Below, piece after piece: positions 17,558 through 25,669 of a stretch of 64,000 nt of DNA (position 1 is its first letter; each line of letters begins with the position of its first letter). A model generated the notes under the pieces. That model saw only the letters and a list, made by a program, of their open reading frames with translations. It searched no databases and was not told where the DNA came from. Source of the stretch: Priestia megaterium (GTDB taxonomy: Bacteria; Bacillota; Bacilli; Bacillales; Bacillaceae_H); NCBI GenBank assembly GCA_008180335.1, contig VTEF01000005.1:124001-188000 (forward strand), written 5' to 3'. A program made the position numbers and the translations under genes.

Positions 17558-17908
17558 TTACTCACAACAACTAATACGTAAGCCTTGTTTTTCTAATTCA
17601 GCTAAGTGTTCATCTTGACTTGGTAATGAATCAAGCAAACTGATCACAAAATCATGATGTTCATGTGCTTGGTTAAGGGAATAAAAAATCCATTGCCCTT
17701 TTCGTTTTTCTTTTACTAGACCAACATCTTTTAACTTTCGCAAATGCTGACTGATTGATGGCTGACTAGCACTGTAGATCTCTACTAATTCACAAACACA
17801 ACATTCGTTAGTTTGTAAAAGTTTCATCATTGATAGACGTGTTTTGTCACCCAATAATTTCAGTATTTGAGCTACTTTTTCAATTTCCACTACAGTTTTT
17901 ACGCCCAT
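17558..17908 (-). CDS. arsR: Arsenic-responsive ArsR repressor
   Basis: A 116-residue winged-helix repressor. The As(III) site is the cluster ECCVCELV with Cys36, Cys37 and Cys39 in the recognition region, and the protein ends in another Cys pair (SCCE). The DNA-reading helix is SASQPSISQHLRKLKDVGLV. ATG 17908 follows AGGAGG. It is the first gene of arsR-arsB-arsC, with a promoter 70-100 bases upstream. Its binding site is not the ATCAA-N6-TTGAT type found near the second ArsR, so the two repressors probably read different operators. Confidence 0.93.
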   Translation of the reverse strand: MGVKTVVEIEKVAQILKLLGDKTRLSMMKLLQTNECCVCELVEIYSASQPSISQHLRKLKDVGLVKEKRKGQWIFYSLNQAHEHHDFVISLLDSLPSQDEHLAELEKQGLRISCCE

Positions 17909-17979
17909 TAAAGGACACCTCCTAGTTATTAATAATTGTTATATAATAATTTTCTTATATATTTATATTTATATTTATT

Positions 17980-18008
17980 AATATACGCTTTTTCTTTCTT
18001 GTTTACAA
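17980..18008 (-). promoter_or_regulatory. Promoter of arsRBC
   Basis: On the minus strand TTGTAA (18003-18008), a 17-base spacer and TATATT (17980-17985). An AT-rich repeat of ATATAAAT type follows it toward the gene at 17955-17979 and is a candidate ArsR operator. Confidence 0.6.
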
Positions 18009-18133
18009 CCTTTTTAATTAATTTTAAGGGCCTTACAATTATTTTATAATTACATAATAAGATACCTATATTTCGTTTTTATTATGTAAGTTGCACGTTA
18101 TAAAGAAATTTAGATGGATGAATACCTGTAAAA

Positions 18134-18163
18134 GAGGAATCGGAAAGGATATTCCGATTCCCT
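18134..18163 (-). terminator. Terminator of acr3
   Basis: A perfect 10-bp stem, GGAATCGGAA at 18136-18145 with TTCCGATTCC at 18152-18161, just downstream of the acr3 stop at 18174. The T-run on the minus strand is short. Confidence 0.7.
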
Positions 18164-18173
18164 TACTTAACTT

Positions 18174-19229
18174 CTATCTTTCTTGAGGTTGAAAATATCT
18201 CCTTTTTAACCAAAATGCTGCATTTACAAGTGCAATGAGTGCAGGAACCTCTACGAGAGGTCCAATTACAGCTGCAAATGCGGCTCCTGAATTAATACCA
18301 AATACCCCAACTGCTACAGCAATGGCTAACTCAAAGTTATTGCCTGATGCAGTAAAGGATAATGAAGTTGTAACAGAATAGTTTGCTCCTGCCCTTTTCC
18401 CTAAATAAAAAGAAACAAAAAACATCAAAACAAAGTAAATCAAAAGTGGTATAGCAATACGTACAACATCAAGAGGTAACTGAATAATCATATCGCCTTT
18501 CAACGAAAACATGACAATAATCGTAAAAAGGAGTGCAATAAGAGTTAAAGGACTAATTTTCGGGATGAGTACACTTTCATACCACTGCTTTCCTTTGATA
18601 CTTATAAAAATAAATCGAGTCAATATACCGGCTAAAAAAGGAATTCCCAAGTAAATAAGAACGCTTTTTGCAATTTCCCCCATCGTAATATCAATGACAA
18701 AGCTTTCAAGTCCTAACCATTTTGGAATAAGCGTAACGAATAGATACGCATAAACAGAGTAGAAAAAGACTTGGAAAATGGAATTAAGAGCTACTAAACC
18801 AGCAGCATATTCCCGATCTCCTTTCGCAAGGTCATTCCAAACAATAACCATTGCGATACAGCGAGCTAGTCCAATTAGAATTAAGCCAATCATGTACTCA
18901 GGTAAATCTCTAAGAAAGACAATCGCAAGTAAGAACATCAGAATAGGTCCGATAATCCAGTTTTGCAAAAGGGATATTCCTAAGACTTTTTTATCTTTAA
19001 AGACATGTCCCATATTTTCATATCGTACTTTTGCTAGTGGTGGATACATCATCAATATTAAGCCAATTGCTAAGGGAATTGATGCTGTTCCTACTTGAAA
19101 GTGATTGAGTCCATCAACAAAGCTTGGAAAAACATAACCTAAGCCAATTCCCACAAACATAGCTAAAAAAATCCAAATTGTTAAATACCGATCTAAAAAT
19201 GATAGTTGTTTGCTCAAAGGTTGATCCAT
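18174..19229 (-). CDS. acr3: Arsenite efflux transporter Acr3
   Basis: A 351-residue, ten-segment transporter of the ACR3 family, unrelated to ArsB but also exporting As(III). The essential conserved Cys lies in [19 protein letters not shown], and the second signature is [24 protein letters not shown] 19229 is the start because an AGGGGAG site lies eight bases upstream; a TTG at 19259 has none. It has its own terminator and lies downstream of a decayed MFS gene and the ArsO-like gene. With arsB it gives the strain two independent arsenite pumps. Confidence 0.95.
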   Translation of the reverse strand: MDQPLSKQLSFLDRYLTIWIFLAMFVGIGLGYVFPSFVDGLNHFQVGTASIPLAIGLILMMYPPLAKVRYENMGHVFKDKKVLGISLLQNWIIGPILMFLLAIVFLRDLPEYMIGLILIGLARCIAMVIVWNDLAKGDREYAAGLVALNSIFQVFFYSVYAYLFVTLIPKWLGLESFVIDITMGEIAKSVLIYLGIPFLAGILTRFIFISIKGKQWYESVLIPKISPLTLIALLFTIIVMFSLKGDMIIQLPLDVVRIAIPLLIYFVLMFFVSFYLGKRAGANYSVTTSLSFTASGNNFELAIAVAVGVFGINSGAAFAAVIGPLVEVPALIALVNAAFWLKRRYFQPQER

Positions 19230-19410
19230 ACTCCAACTCCCCTTCAAATTTAGACCCAAAAGCTAATAGTATACCTACAGTACTTTTTTCCTCTGTCTAT
19301 TCTATTTGATTGATATATATCACCCTCTTTTCATTGTCGCACAATTATATAGTTATTCGCTTATATAATAAAAAATGCATAAAATAAGGAATTTACCTAA
19401 AGAACCGCAT

Positions 19411-19442
19411 AAAAAAACCACTCTTTCTCTAAAGAGAAAAAG
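19411..19442 (-). terminator. Terminator after the decayed MFS gene
   Basis: On the minus strand CTTTTTCTC and GAGAAAGAG pair around TTTA and run into seven T residues. It lies downstream of the pseudogene ending at 19489. Confidence 0.65.
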
Positions 19443-19488
19443 CGACTTTAATCTATATCTTATGTTGGTTAAGACAGTAACCAGTCCC

Positions 19489-19905
19489 TTACATTGTTTT
19501 ACTCATAACAGCTTGTTTTCTTTCCATATAAATCTTTATCCAAACAACTGCTAACAGACCGAAAACCGTCGATCCCCCCATATAAATAGGCAAAACCATT
19601 ATGTAATGGGATCCCACTGTGGTTACACTACCGAGTATAACGGCAATAATCCTCCCCGTCCGTAAAGATATTTTTTGATATAGCCATCCAACAAACGGAT
19701 TAAAAGGTAATCAAATAAACCGGTTGATGGCTAACAGAATACCAACTTGCCAAATGGAATCAAGACCGGCTCCTTTCCAATAAACAGGCAATACAATGTA
19801 TAACACGGAATCCCCTAAAAGACTAAGCGCAGTGATAATGGATACTAAAATAATAACATATGACGAAGAGGACTGACTTTTTAACGTAGATATGATCATC
19901 CCCAC
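19489..19905 (-). pseudogene. Decayed MFS transporter in the arsenic cluster
   Basis: One frame of 139 codons runs from ATG 19905 to TAA at 19489 and is broken by TGA at 19711-19713. The first part (YVIILVSIITALSLLGDSVLYIVLP) reads as the first MFS helix. After the stop the frame continues with LPFNPFVGWLYQKISLRTG, the loop and motif of an MFS second and third helix, then jumps to a short C-terminal helix and MERKQ tail. The middle two thirds of a normal 400-residue transporter are missing. So it carries a nonsense codon, probably from an Arg codon, and an internal deletion. The intact gene may have exported an organoarsenical, as other MFS genes in ars clusters do; that is inference. Confidence 0.75.
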
Positions 19906-20167
19906 CTTCTTTATTAACCTCTTATTTTTCAGATTCTTTTAATTCATTATAAGCTAAAAGGAAATATTCGTAAGAATAGCACCCTAAGCTATTCCTTTGT
20001 GATCCGAATAATCGTTGAAATGCTAGCCCTTTCACTTTGTCGACTGTGTTTTGATGTGCGTTCATGATCAAATTCATATTATGAAAGAAAATATTCTTTA
20101 TTTAATGTACCTGCATGATTAATGGTCATGTTTTATATCCTCTTTCAGGTTAAACCCTACATTTTTA

Positions 20168-20202
20168 AAAAGGGAGTAAATAATATGATTACTCCCTTCC
20201 TA
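20168..20202 (-). terminator. Terminator of the ArsO-like gene
   Basis: AAGGGAGTAA (20170-20179) pairs with TTACTCCCTT (20189-20198), followed on the minus strand by a T-run. The stretch 19906-20167 has no supported gene. Confidence 0.8.
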
Positions 20203-20211
20203 ACATCCTAT

Positions 20212-21606
20212 TTAACAGCCACAGTTTGAACTGTTACTATCTGTACTACATGAGTTTTCTTGATGAAGATTCACACTACAAACACCCGTTTCAGGTAAAT
20301 CAAGTTCTACTCTTCTCGCTGATTCATAGTCTCCAACAAGAGCAGCTGAAATCGATCTTACTTGCTCATAGCCGGTTGCCATGAGAAACGTTGGCGCACG
20401 TCCATAACTCTTAGCTCCTACAATATAAAAGTCTTTCTCAGGTTGACGAAGCTCTTCTTCTCCATGTGCACGAACTGTGCCGCAGCTATGAAGGTTAGGA
20501 TCAATTAACGGCGCTAAGTCTTCTACACTTTCCGTAATCGAGTCAATAGAGGTCCGCAATTCGCTGATGATTGTAAAATCTGGACGATTCCCTGCATTTA
20601 CAATGATTTCATCTACATTTGAAAGGATTTTCCCCTCTTCATTTTGATTTCCTATTATCTTCATACCATTCTCTGATACTGTAATTTGGTGAATTCTATA
20701 TGGAGTTATGACCTCCACTTTTCCTGAATCCACAAGATGATGAATGCGACTTCCAAGGGCTCCTCTTGCTGCAAGAGCATCCTTTTCTTCTCCGCCATAT
20801 GCATCCTCGACCTTTGGTTTTCTCATAATCCAGAGAATTTGAGTTTTCGGATACGTTTCTTGTAATTGAGCTAAGTCTAATAAAGCGTTGATAGCTGAAT
20901 GACCACTACCCACAACGGCAACACGCTTATCAGCGTAACGATCCTTTTCTTTCCCTAATACATGAGGAATTCCGTAAAAGATATGTTCTTTCAGTGCTTG
21001 CTCATCTTTTAACCATACACCACTAGAATTGGCAGGATTAGGGTTTCTCCATGTGCCTGAAGCATCTAAGATAGCCCTAGCTTTATATGTTTGAAGGCCC
21101 CCCTCTTTCTCCGTATAAATGACAAATGGTTTATTCTCCCGACCTGCCGTTTTCATTTTGTCTGTTTCTTCACGTGTAATCGAAAGAACTTCCGTATTTA
21201 CATGTACATATGGTTTAATTTCTGCAATATTTGCTAATGGCTCTAAATATTGTTCTACAAGCTCTTTTCCTGTTGGTAATGTTTCTAAGTTAGGCGATTT
21301 CCATCCATGTTGTTCGAGAAGAGCATGTGCTGCTTTATCAATGTTGTAACGCCAAGGTGAAAACAAACGAACATGCTCCCACGTTAAAATATTGGCCCCT
21401 ACTTGCGATCCAGCTTCCAATAAAATAAAAGGTTGTCCCTGCTTTGTTAAGTGTGCAGCAGCAGCTAATCCAATTGGTCCTCCCCCTATAATGGCTACAG
21501 GTAAATGATTGTTTCTATTTTCTTCTCCTTTCGTATTAACTAGTGAAGAATTCGTTTCTGGTGAACAACAAGACACAGTATTTAATGAAATTTTAATAGG
21601 GTTCAT
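20212..21606 (-). CDS. ArsO-like FAD/NAD(P)-dependent flavoprotein
   Basis: A 464-residue flavin-dependent oxidoreductase of the FAD monooxygenase class. The FAD-binding GGGPIGLAAAAHL lies near residues 40-55 and the NAD(P)-binding VVGSGHSAINALLDLA near 230. A YIVGAKSYGRAPTFLMATGYEQVR segment closes the FAD fold. It has an N-terminal CCSPET and an unusual Cys-rich tail (CSVNLH, SCSTDS, NCGC) that could bind As(III). Similar flavoproteins in ars operons are called ArsO; the reaction is unproven. ATG 21606 follows GAGGAGG; upstream ATGs have no ribosome site. The second arsR and two ArsR-type operators lie upstream. Confidence 0.75.
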   Translation of the reverse strand: MNPIKISLNTVSCCSPETNSSLVNTKGEENRNNHLPVAIIGGGPIGLAAAAHLTKQGQPFILLEAGSQVGANILTWEHVRLFSPWRYNIDKAAHALLEQHGWKSPNLETLPTGKELVEQYLEPLANIAEIKPYVHVNTEVLSITREETDKMKTAGRENKPFVIYTEKEGGLQTYKARAILDASGTWRNPNPANSSGVWLKDEQALKEHIFYGIPHVLGKEKDRYADKRVAVVGSGHSAINALLDLAQLQETYPKTQILWIMRKPKVEDAYGGEEKDALAARGALGSRIHHLVDSGKVEVITPYRIHQITVSENGMKIIGNQNEEGKILSNVDEIIVNAGNRPDFTIISELRTSIDSITESVEDLAPLIDPNLHSCGTVRAHGEEELRQPEKDFYIVGAKSYGRAPTFLMATGYEQVRSISAALVGDYESARRVELDLPETGVCSVNLHQENSCSTDSNSSNCGC

Positions 21607-21655
21607 AAAAATCCTCCTCATTTTCAAGCAATAAAATACTTTAGCCACTTATAAA

Positions 21656-21671
21656 ATCAAAAAAAATTGAT
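21656..21671. promoter_or_regulatory. ArsR-type operator O1 (before ArsO-like gene)
   Basis: ATCAA, six A residues and TTGAT, an inverted repeat 50 bases upstream of the flavoprotein start. The same spacing occurs in three more copies nearby. Confidence 0.8.
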
Positions 21672-21790
21672 GTATTAATTATAAAAAAAGAATTGGTTAT
21701 TTTCACCACCTTAAATGATTCTTCCTACAATAAGAGGTTTCCTCCCTTCTTACTAAGAAGTATCAATCTTTATAGGGTTAATTTGTTTAC

Positions 21791-21806
21791 ATCAAAAAAA
21801 GTTGAT
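21791..21806. promoter_or_regulatory. ArsR-type operator O2 (between arsR2 and ArsO-like gene)
   Basis: ATCAA-N6-TTGAT again, 135 bases from O1 and 41 bases beyond the end of the second arsR. A weak -10 like TATAAA follows it on the minus strand. Confidence 0.75.
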
Positions 21807-21846
21807 ATAAATATTAAAAATGTATATGAGCTATTAAAGCTCAATA

Positions 21847-22164
21847 TTACATTGGCCGGAAAATGCAACATAATTGTTCTGATAGCAGTGCATCTACTTC
21901 CTCTTTATTAATACTATAATAATTCCATGTTCCTTTTTTTGTTTTATTAAGTAAGTTTGCATCTAACAAGATTTTTAGATGATAAGAAAGTTTAGATTGG
22001 GAAAGGCTAAAAAAATCCGTCATATCGCAAACACACATTTCCCCACTTTGGCAAAGCTCATAGAGAATATGTAATCTTTTCTCATCTGCTAATGCCTTAA
22101 ATTTTTTTTCATATATAGAAAATGAATTACCCACTACTTCGTTATATAAAGGTAGCTGTTTCAT
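21847..22164 (-). CDS. arsR: Second ArsR-family repressor
   Basis: A 105-residue winged-helix repressor of the ArsR/SmtB family. The metalloid site is GEMCVCDM with Cys44 and Cys46, with a further Cys38, and the protein ends LCCIFRPM. The recognition helix reads FSLSQSKLSYHLKILLDANLL. It is only distantly similar to the arsR at 17558. Its gene is flanked by four ATCAA-N6-TTGAT palindromes, two upstream of itself around a promoter and two before the flavoprotein gene, so it probably controls both. ATG 22164 follows GGGAG. Confidence 0.9.
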   Translation of the reverse strand: MKQLPLYNEVVGNSFSIYEKKFKALADEKRLHILYELCQSGEMCVCDMTDFFSLSQSKLSYHLKILLDANLLNKTKKGTWNYYSINKEEVDALLSEQLCCIFRPM

Positions 22165-22178
22165 AAAATTCTCCCTAC

Positions 22179-22194
22179 ATCAATTTTTTTTGAT
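22179..22194. promoter_or_regulatory. ArsR-type operator O3 (before arsR2)
   Basis: ATCAA-N6-TTGAT, 15 bases upstream of the second arsR start and just downstream of its -10 box, where a bound repressor would block the start of transcription. Confidence 0.85.
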
Positions 22195-22200
22195 ATTATT

Positions 22201-22230
22201 AGTATATCGTCATGTTCAACTTTTTTACAA
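22201..22230 (-). promoter_or_regulatory. Promoter of the second arsR
   Basis: On the minus strand TTGTAA (22225-22230), an 18-base spacer and TATACT (22201-22206). It is bracketed by operators O3 and O4. Confidence 0.65.
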
Positions 22231-22232
22231 CT

Positions 22233-22258
22233 AATAAATCAAAAGAAATTGATTTATT
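22233..22258. promoter_or_regulatory. ArsR-type operator O4 (before arsR2)
   Basis: The best copy: AATAAATCAA and TTGATTTATT form perfect 10-bp arms around six bases. It lies directly upstream of the -35 box. Confidence 0.85.
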
Positions 22259-22362
22259 GATAAATACTCCTAACAATAACAGGTTTTTATAGCTTTTTAA
22301 ATAAGATTCCACATGATTTTAAGACGTTTTTTATAGACAATTTAACCGTGTTGATTTTACGT

Positions 22363-22620
22363 CTATTGGTATGAAAAGCGGACATTAATTAATTCACTTA
22401 ATCTCATTTTATTCTTTAATTTAAATACTTCATCAATGAAAATAAATAGATCTACAAGGGAAACAACAAACTGGATGAATCCTGTTTCTACTACTCATTG
22501 CCCATGTTTGTAATATGTAAGATAAACCTTTTTATTTGTATGTAGTGCTTCAATCATTATGAAATGGATCTGTTCCATTTGTGTCAAAAGAGGCTTAGGT
22601 AACTTTAATTGCTTCTTCAT
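22363..22620 (-). pseudogene. Decayed YolD-like gene
   Basis: An 86-codon frame from ATG 22620 to TAG 22363, broken by TGA at 22495-22497. The text reads LPKPLLTQMEQIHFIMIEAL, then VYLTYYKHGQ, stop, VVETGFIQ and finally RLSELINVRF. That is the standard order of a YolD-like protein: KP-L helix, TYYK-G turn, strands, and a basic I-x-x-I/V-R end. A normal codon such as Trp or Arg at the stop would restore it. The N-terminal KWTS-like part seems to be missing. No function remains. Confidence 0.65.
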
Positions 22621-23021
22621 GATTTATTGTAATCCTATGTATTGCTAGGGCATACTCGTGAAAACTCTCCATTTACGCCTATTATCAAGAGTTTTTTAAT
22701 AATCCTATATAAATTATAATATGTAAACATAAATATCTTTTGTTGTTGAAAACAATAGTGAAATTCCTTGACCTCCAAGAGTTTGTATTTGAGTTCCTAT
22801 GGGAAACCTTTGTCTATGTTTACTAAAGCTGCTTCCATTCATTAATCAATAAGCCTCTAATTAATAACCCTTCTAGAAAAATTCCTGTATAGAATAAATT
22901 GAATCTTTAACATATTCTCATTAAAAAAGAACACAAGTTCCCATTTAGAGAGATGACTAGTTATAGATACAGACTTAATAAAGAACCTTAAATGCCCTAA
23001 CATACACGGTAGAAAAATAAA
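22621..23021. other. Gene-free stretch
   Basis: About 400 AT-rich bases between two YolD-like pseudogenes that point away from each other. No open gene, RNA or clear repeat is seen. It may be decayed coding DNA. Confidence 0.4.
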
Positions 23022-23324
23022 AAGTGGAAATCATTTGCTTCAATATCTGAGCAATTTATAGGAATTAATAGAGTAATAAAAGAGTAATTTAAAATTAAAC
23101 AGCCTTTATTCGCATTAGATCAAATAGAAAAAGTTAATCAAATACTTCAGGAAGCTTTACATACAAAGCAAGCGGTTTATCTAATTTACTATTAAGACGG
23201 CCACTGGTTTACAAAATTAGGTATAGTAGAATATATAGATATAACTCAAGATAAACTTGCATTCTCACCTCTCTTACAAAAAAGAACATTCGTTCTCACT
23301 ATACACGAACGAACATTCCTTTAG
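23022..23324 (+). pseudogene. Second decayed YolD-like gene
   Basis: One frame reads KWKSFASISEQFIGINRVIKE, stop (23085), FKIKQPLFALDQIEKVNQIL, QEALHTKQAVYLIYY, stop (23193), DGHWFTKLGIVEYIDI and ends at TAG 23322. The order KW-x-SF, KP-x-L-DQ-x-x-x-x-N, EAL, YY-x-DG is that of YolD-like proteins. Another in-frame stop lies just before the KW motif (23010). So at least three nonsense changes have built up and no start is left. It is clearly dead. Confidence 0.65.
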
Positions 23325-23468
23325 CAACATGATTTTTCTACGTCTGAAGTCTTAGAGGAAAATCGTCCTGCGGAACATTGCTCTCAAGGAAAAATTTAAC
23401 TAATATAAATAGTGAAGCTAGTGTATCTGCATTATTCATTATTTTATGAAAGAAAGTAGGTAAATAAT

Positions 23469-24314
23469 GTGAAGAAACTCTTATTTGTGGTTGTTATTCT
23501 TATCGGAGCCTTCTTTTTACTTTCTACTGCTTATACAAGTTCAGCCTGGACATTTAACTCTGCCAAAAGCAAAGTTGAGGTAACAGATAAAATCGATTCG
23601 ATTAACATGAACATCTCTAGCGCTGAGACAGTCATTGTGACCGAAAACCGAAATAACGTAAAAGCAGATTTAAAAGGAAACGGAAAAGTAAGCGTCAAAA
23701 AGAGTAGCGACACCATTGATGTAGAATATAAAAGAAAGCCACTTAGCTTTTTCTCTTTTGGTCGTGATGCTAAGCTGACCATTTACATTCCAGAAAACTA
23801 TAATCGTGAGATGGAATTATCAATAGGATCGGGTGATGTAAAATTTTCTGGCCAATCATTGGCTTTAGAACATTTCACTTTAAAAGTCGGGTCTGGCGAT
23901 GTTCAATTAAACGACATCACTGCTGAAACGTTTAATAGTAACGTTTCTTCTGGAGATGTACAGATTAATAAGGTGACAACAAAAGAAGGAATATTTGATA
24001 TAGGATCGGGAGAAATTGATGTAAATAATTTCCAAGGAAAACTCGATGCAGAAGTATCTTCTGGAGATTTGTATATTCAGATCGCAAAACTAAAAGATTC
24101 AATTAATGCAGATGTGAGTTCTGGAGATTTAACACTTGAGCTTCCTCAAAACGCTGATTTCACTTTAAAAGGAAACGTTAGTAGCGGAGAAATTAATAAT
24201 CAATTTAAATTAAAAAATTATACTCATGTACAAAATAAAGTTGAAGGAACACACGGTGCTGGCACACATGCCATCGATTTAAATGTTTCTAGCGGCGATA
24301 TAGAGCTACGTTAA
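23469..24314 (+). CDS. DUF4097 beta-strand-repeat membrane-anchored protein (LiaG-like)
   Basis: A 281-residue protein with an N-terminal hydrophobic segment (residues 3-20) that anchors it or acts as a signal. The rest is a long run of short repeats containing SSGDV, GSGDV or SSGEI about every 20 residues, the hallmark of the DUF4097 (putative adhesin) beta-helix domain found in LiaG and YvlB. It probably faces the outside of the cell. GTG 23469 has a weak AGG upstream. The gene is alone and ends at a strong terminator. Function is not known; LiaG belongs to a cell-envelope-stress operon, which is absent here. Confidence 0.8.
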   Translation: MKKLLFVVVILIGAFFLLSTAYTSSAWTFNSAKSKVEVTDKIDSINMNISSAETVIVTENRNNVKADLKGNGKVSVKKSSDTIDVEYKRKPLSFFSFGRDAKLTIYIPENYNREMELSIGSGDVKFSGQSLALEHFTLKVGSGDVQLNDITAETFNSNVSSGDVQINKVTTKEGIFDIGSGEIDVNNFQGKLDAEVSSGDLYIQIAKLKDSINADVSSGDLTLELPQNADFTLKGNVSSGEINNQFKLKNYTHVQNKVEGTHGAGTHAIDLNVSSGDIELR

Positions 24315-24315
24315 C

Positions 24316-24346
24316 AAAAAAGGAGACACTGCTGTCTCCTTTTTAT
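24316..24346 (+). terminator. Terminator of the DUF4097 gene
   Basis: AAAAAGGAGACA, loop CTGC, then TGTCTCCTTTTT, two bases after the stop codon. Confidence 0.9.
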
Positions 24347-24394
24347 CAATTGTTCTTTATTTGCATGACTTTAGTGTTCACAACTAAAGAACAG

Positions 24395-24589
24395 TTATAA
24401 AATATTACCTATATATATTGAAACAGCGATAACCGCTCCTACAAGTAAGACAGCATAAATAGCCGATAAGTTAATAAATCTTCTCTTCGTAGACTTACGA
24501 TAATTTTCATCGACATCTTTAGCAATCCAAATTGTCCCGAGGAGCGATACAATACCAACCATACCGATTAAAATAAATGCAATGTTCAT
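24395..24589 (-). CDS. Small two-pass membrane protein
   Basis: A 64-residue protein with two hydrophobic helices (about residues 2-21 and 43-62) and a basic loop between them (NYRKSTKRRF), so both ends probably face the outside. ATG 24589 is chosen over 24607, because AAGGAG lies eight bases upstream of the former. I do not recognise the family. It stands alone and converges with the DUF4097 gene. Confidence 0.55.
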   Translation of the reverse strand: MNIAFILIGMVGIVSLLGTIWIAKDVDENYRKSTKRRFINLSAIYAVLLVGAVIAVSIYIGNIL

Positions 24590-24760
24590 CTTTCTTCTCC
24601 TTTTCATTTATTTTTTAGCATGTATAACCACTATTTTTAAAGCGCTTTCTTTTTTTATTATATAACTTTATTCCATTATAAGAAAAAATACTGCCTTTCT
24701 AAATTAGTTTCTTATCATATTGACTTAATTGTCAATGAAACATCTAAAGGTATAGAGTGA

Positions 24761-24952
24761 ATACAAGCTCCTTCAATTTTAGATACGATTAATCAAAGTG
24801 AGCAGATGCCGCAGTTATTAGCTTATATTTACCGTGGAAGTTCAAATGAAGCTATACACGAGCACAGTGTCGATTCTTTGCTTTTCCGGCCCCTTGAAGT
24901 GGAGTATTACTCTCCGTTAAAAGTGGCAGAAAAACAAAAGAGACATGAATGA
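24761..24952 (+). pseudogene. Orphan C-terminal coding remnant
   Basis: An open stretch of 63 codons with good protein-like composition (SILDTINQSEQMPQLLAYIY, then SVDSLLFRPLEVEYYSPLKV) but no start codon. The same frame continues upstream past a TGA at 24758 with DLIVNETSKGIE. A strong terminator begins inside its last codons, as at a real gene end. I cannot name the family. It looks like the 3' end of a gene whose front is lost. Confidence 0.4.
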
Positions 24953-24970
24953 ACATGCCTCTTTTGCTTT
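24935..24970. terminator. Terminator at the end of the orphan remnant
   Basis: CAAAAGAGACATG (24935-24947) pairs with CATGCCTCTTTTG (24954-24966) with one wobble, and overlaps the stop codon at 24950. Confidence 0.8.
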
Positions 24971-25147
24971 TATTATAATGTGTGAATTAGATTTAATTTG
25001 GCTGCTTTATCTACTGATAACATGCCTATTATTATCGAGAACAGTACTAAGGACTACTTGCTATGAAATAAAACTTCTTTCTTAAGGAGATGGAATAATT
25101 CCAACTTTCCCTAATGGAGAGCCGAAATTAATCCTAGTATAAAGAAT

Positions 25148-25276
25148 CTACGAAGGTTTTTCTTTATCTAATTCCTCTCTCCTCTTAATTTCTCTTTCAA
25201 GCAAATCTATAAAGTCTTTATTTAAATTGAGTTTTACCGCCTAATCATATGCCCTTAACAACTGTTCAATACTCAT
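25148..25276 (-). pseudogene. Decayed Sda-like sporulation kinase inhibitor
   Basis: A 43-codon frame reads MSIEQLLRAYD, TAG (25241-25243), AVKLNLNKDFIDLLEREIKRR and an acidic tail. This matches Sda of Bacillus subtilis ([20 protein letters not shown], then LIENEIKRR) over nearly its whole length of 46 residues. Sda is a helical hairpin that blocks the sporulation kinase KinA when DNA replication is disturbed. The stop falls at the first-helix end, where Glu or Lys would fit, so the gene is probably dead. The ribosome site is poor. Confidence 0.6.
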
Positions 25277-25669
25277 ATTTTTCAACAGCTTCACCTTCTA
25301 ATAATAGGAAGAATACGTTTAATCCCTGGAAGATTGCAGAAAAAAGATCGGCAACAAACATAGATAGAAGATGTCAATTTTTCGTATTAGTACTTAATTA
25401 ACTATCACCGTTAGCAATGACAATCGTTTGCACAAAGTCATCTGAACTTTTTCTTGCAAATTCTATTTTAAGCCCTCACCCTCTGAGAATAAGCCAAAAC
25501 CGCTATGAATATGGAAAGGGCTCTTATTTTTCTATGTTTACTAAACGGCCTGTACCTCGTTTTATTAATTGACGTATGGCATATCATTTTGTAAGCACAC
25601 CTTAAAGCATTGCTAAATCTTTTTTAAAGCATCCAGCTAGAATAGCTAACTGACTTTTTCTACAGAGAC
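25277..25669. other. Gene-free stretch
   Basis: About 390 bases without a complete gene. One short open run on the minus strand (IEFARKSSDDFVQTIVIANG near 25390-25470) has protein-like text but no start; it may be another remnant. Confidence 0.35.

Noticed and set aside
19921-20076. A small gene upstream of the decayed MFS gene
   Set aside because: The frame from the ATG at 20076 stops after 14 codons, and the longer open part has no start with a ribosome site.
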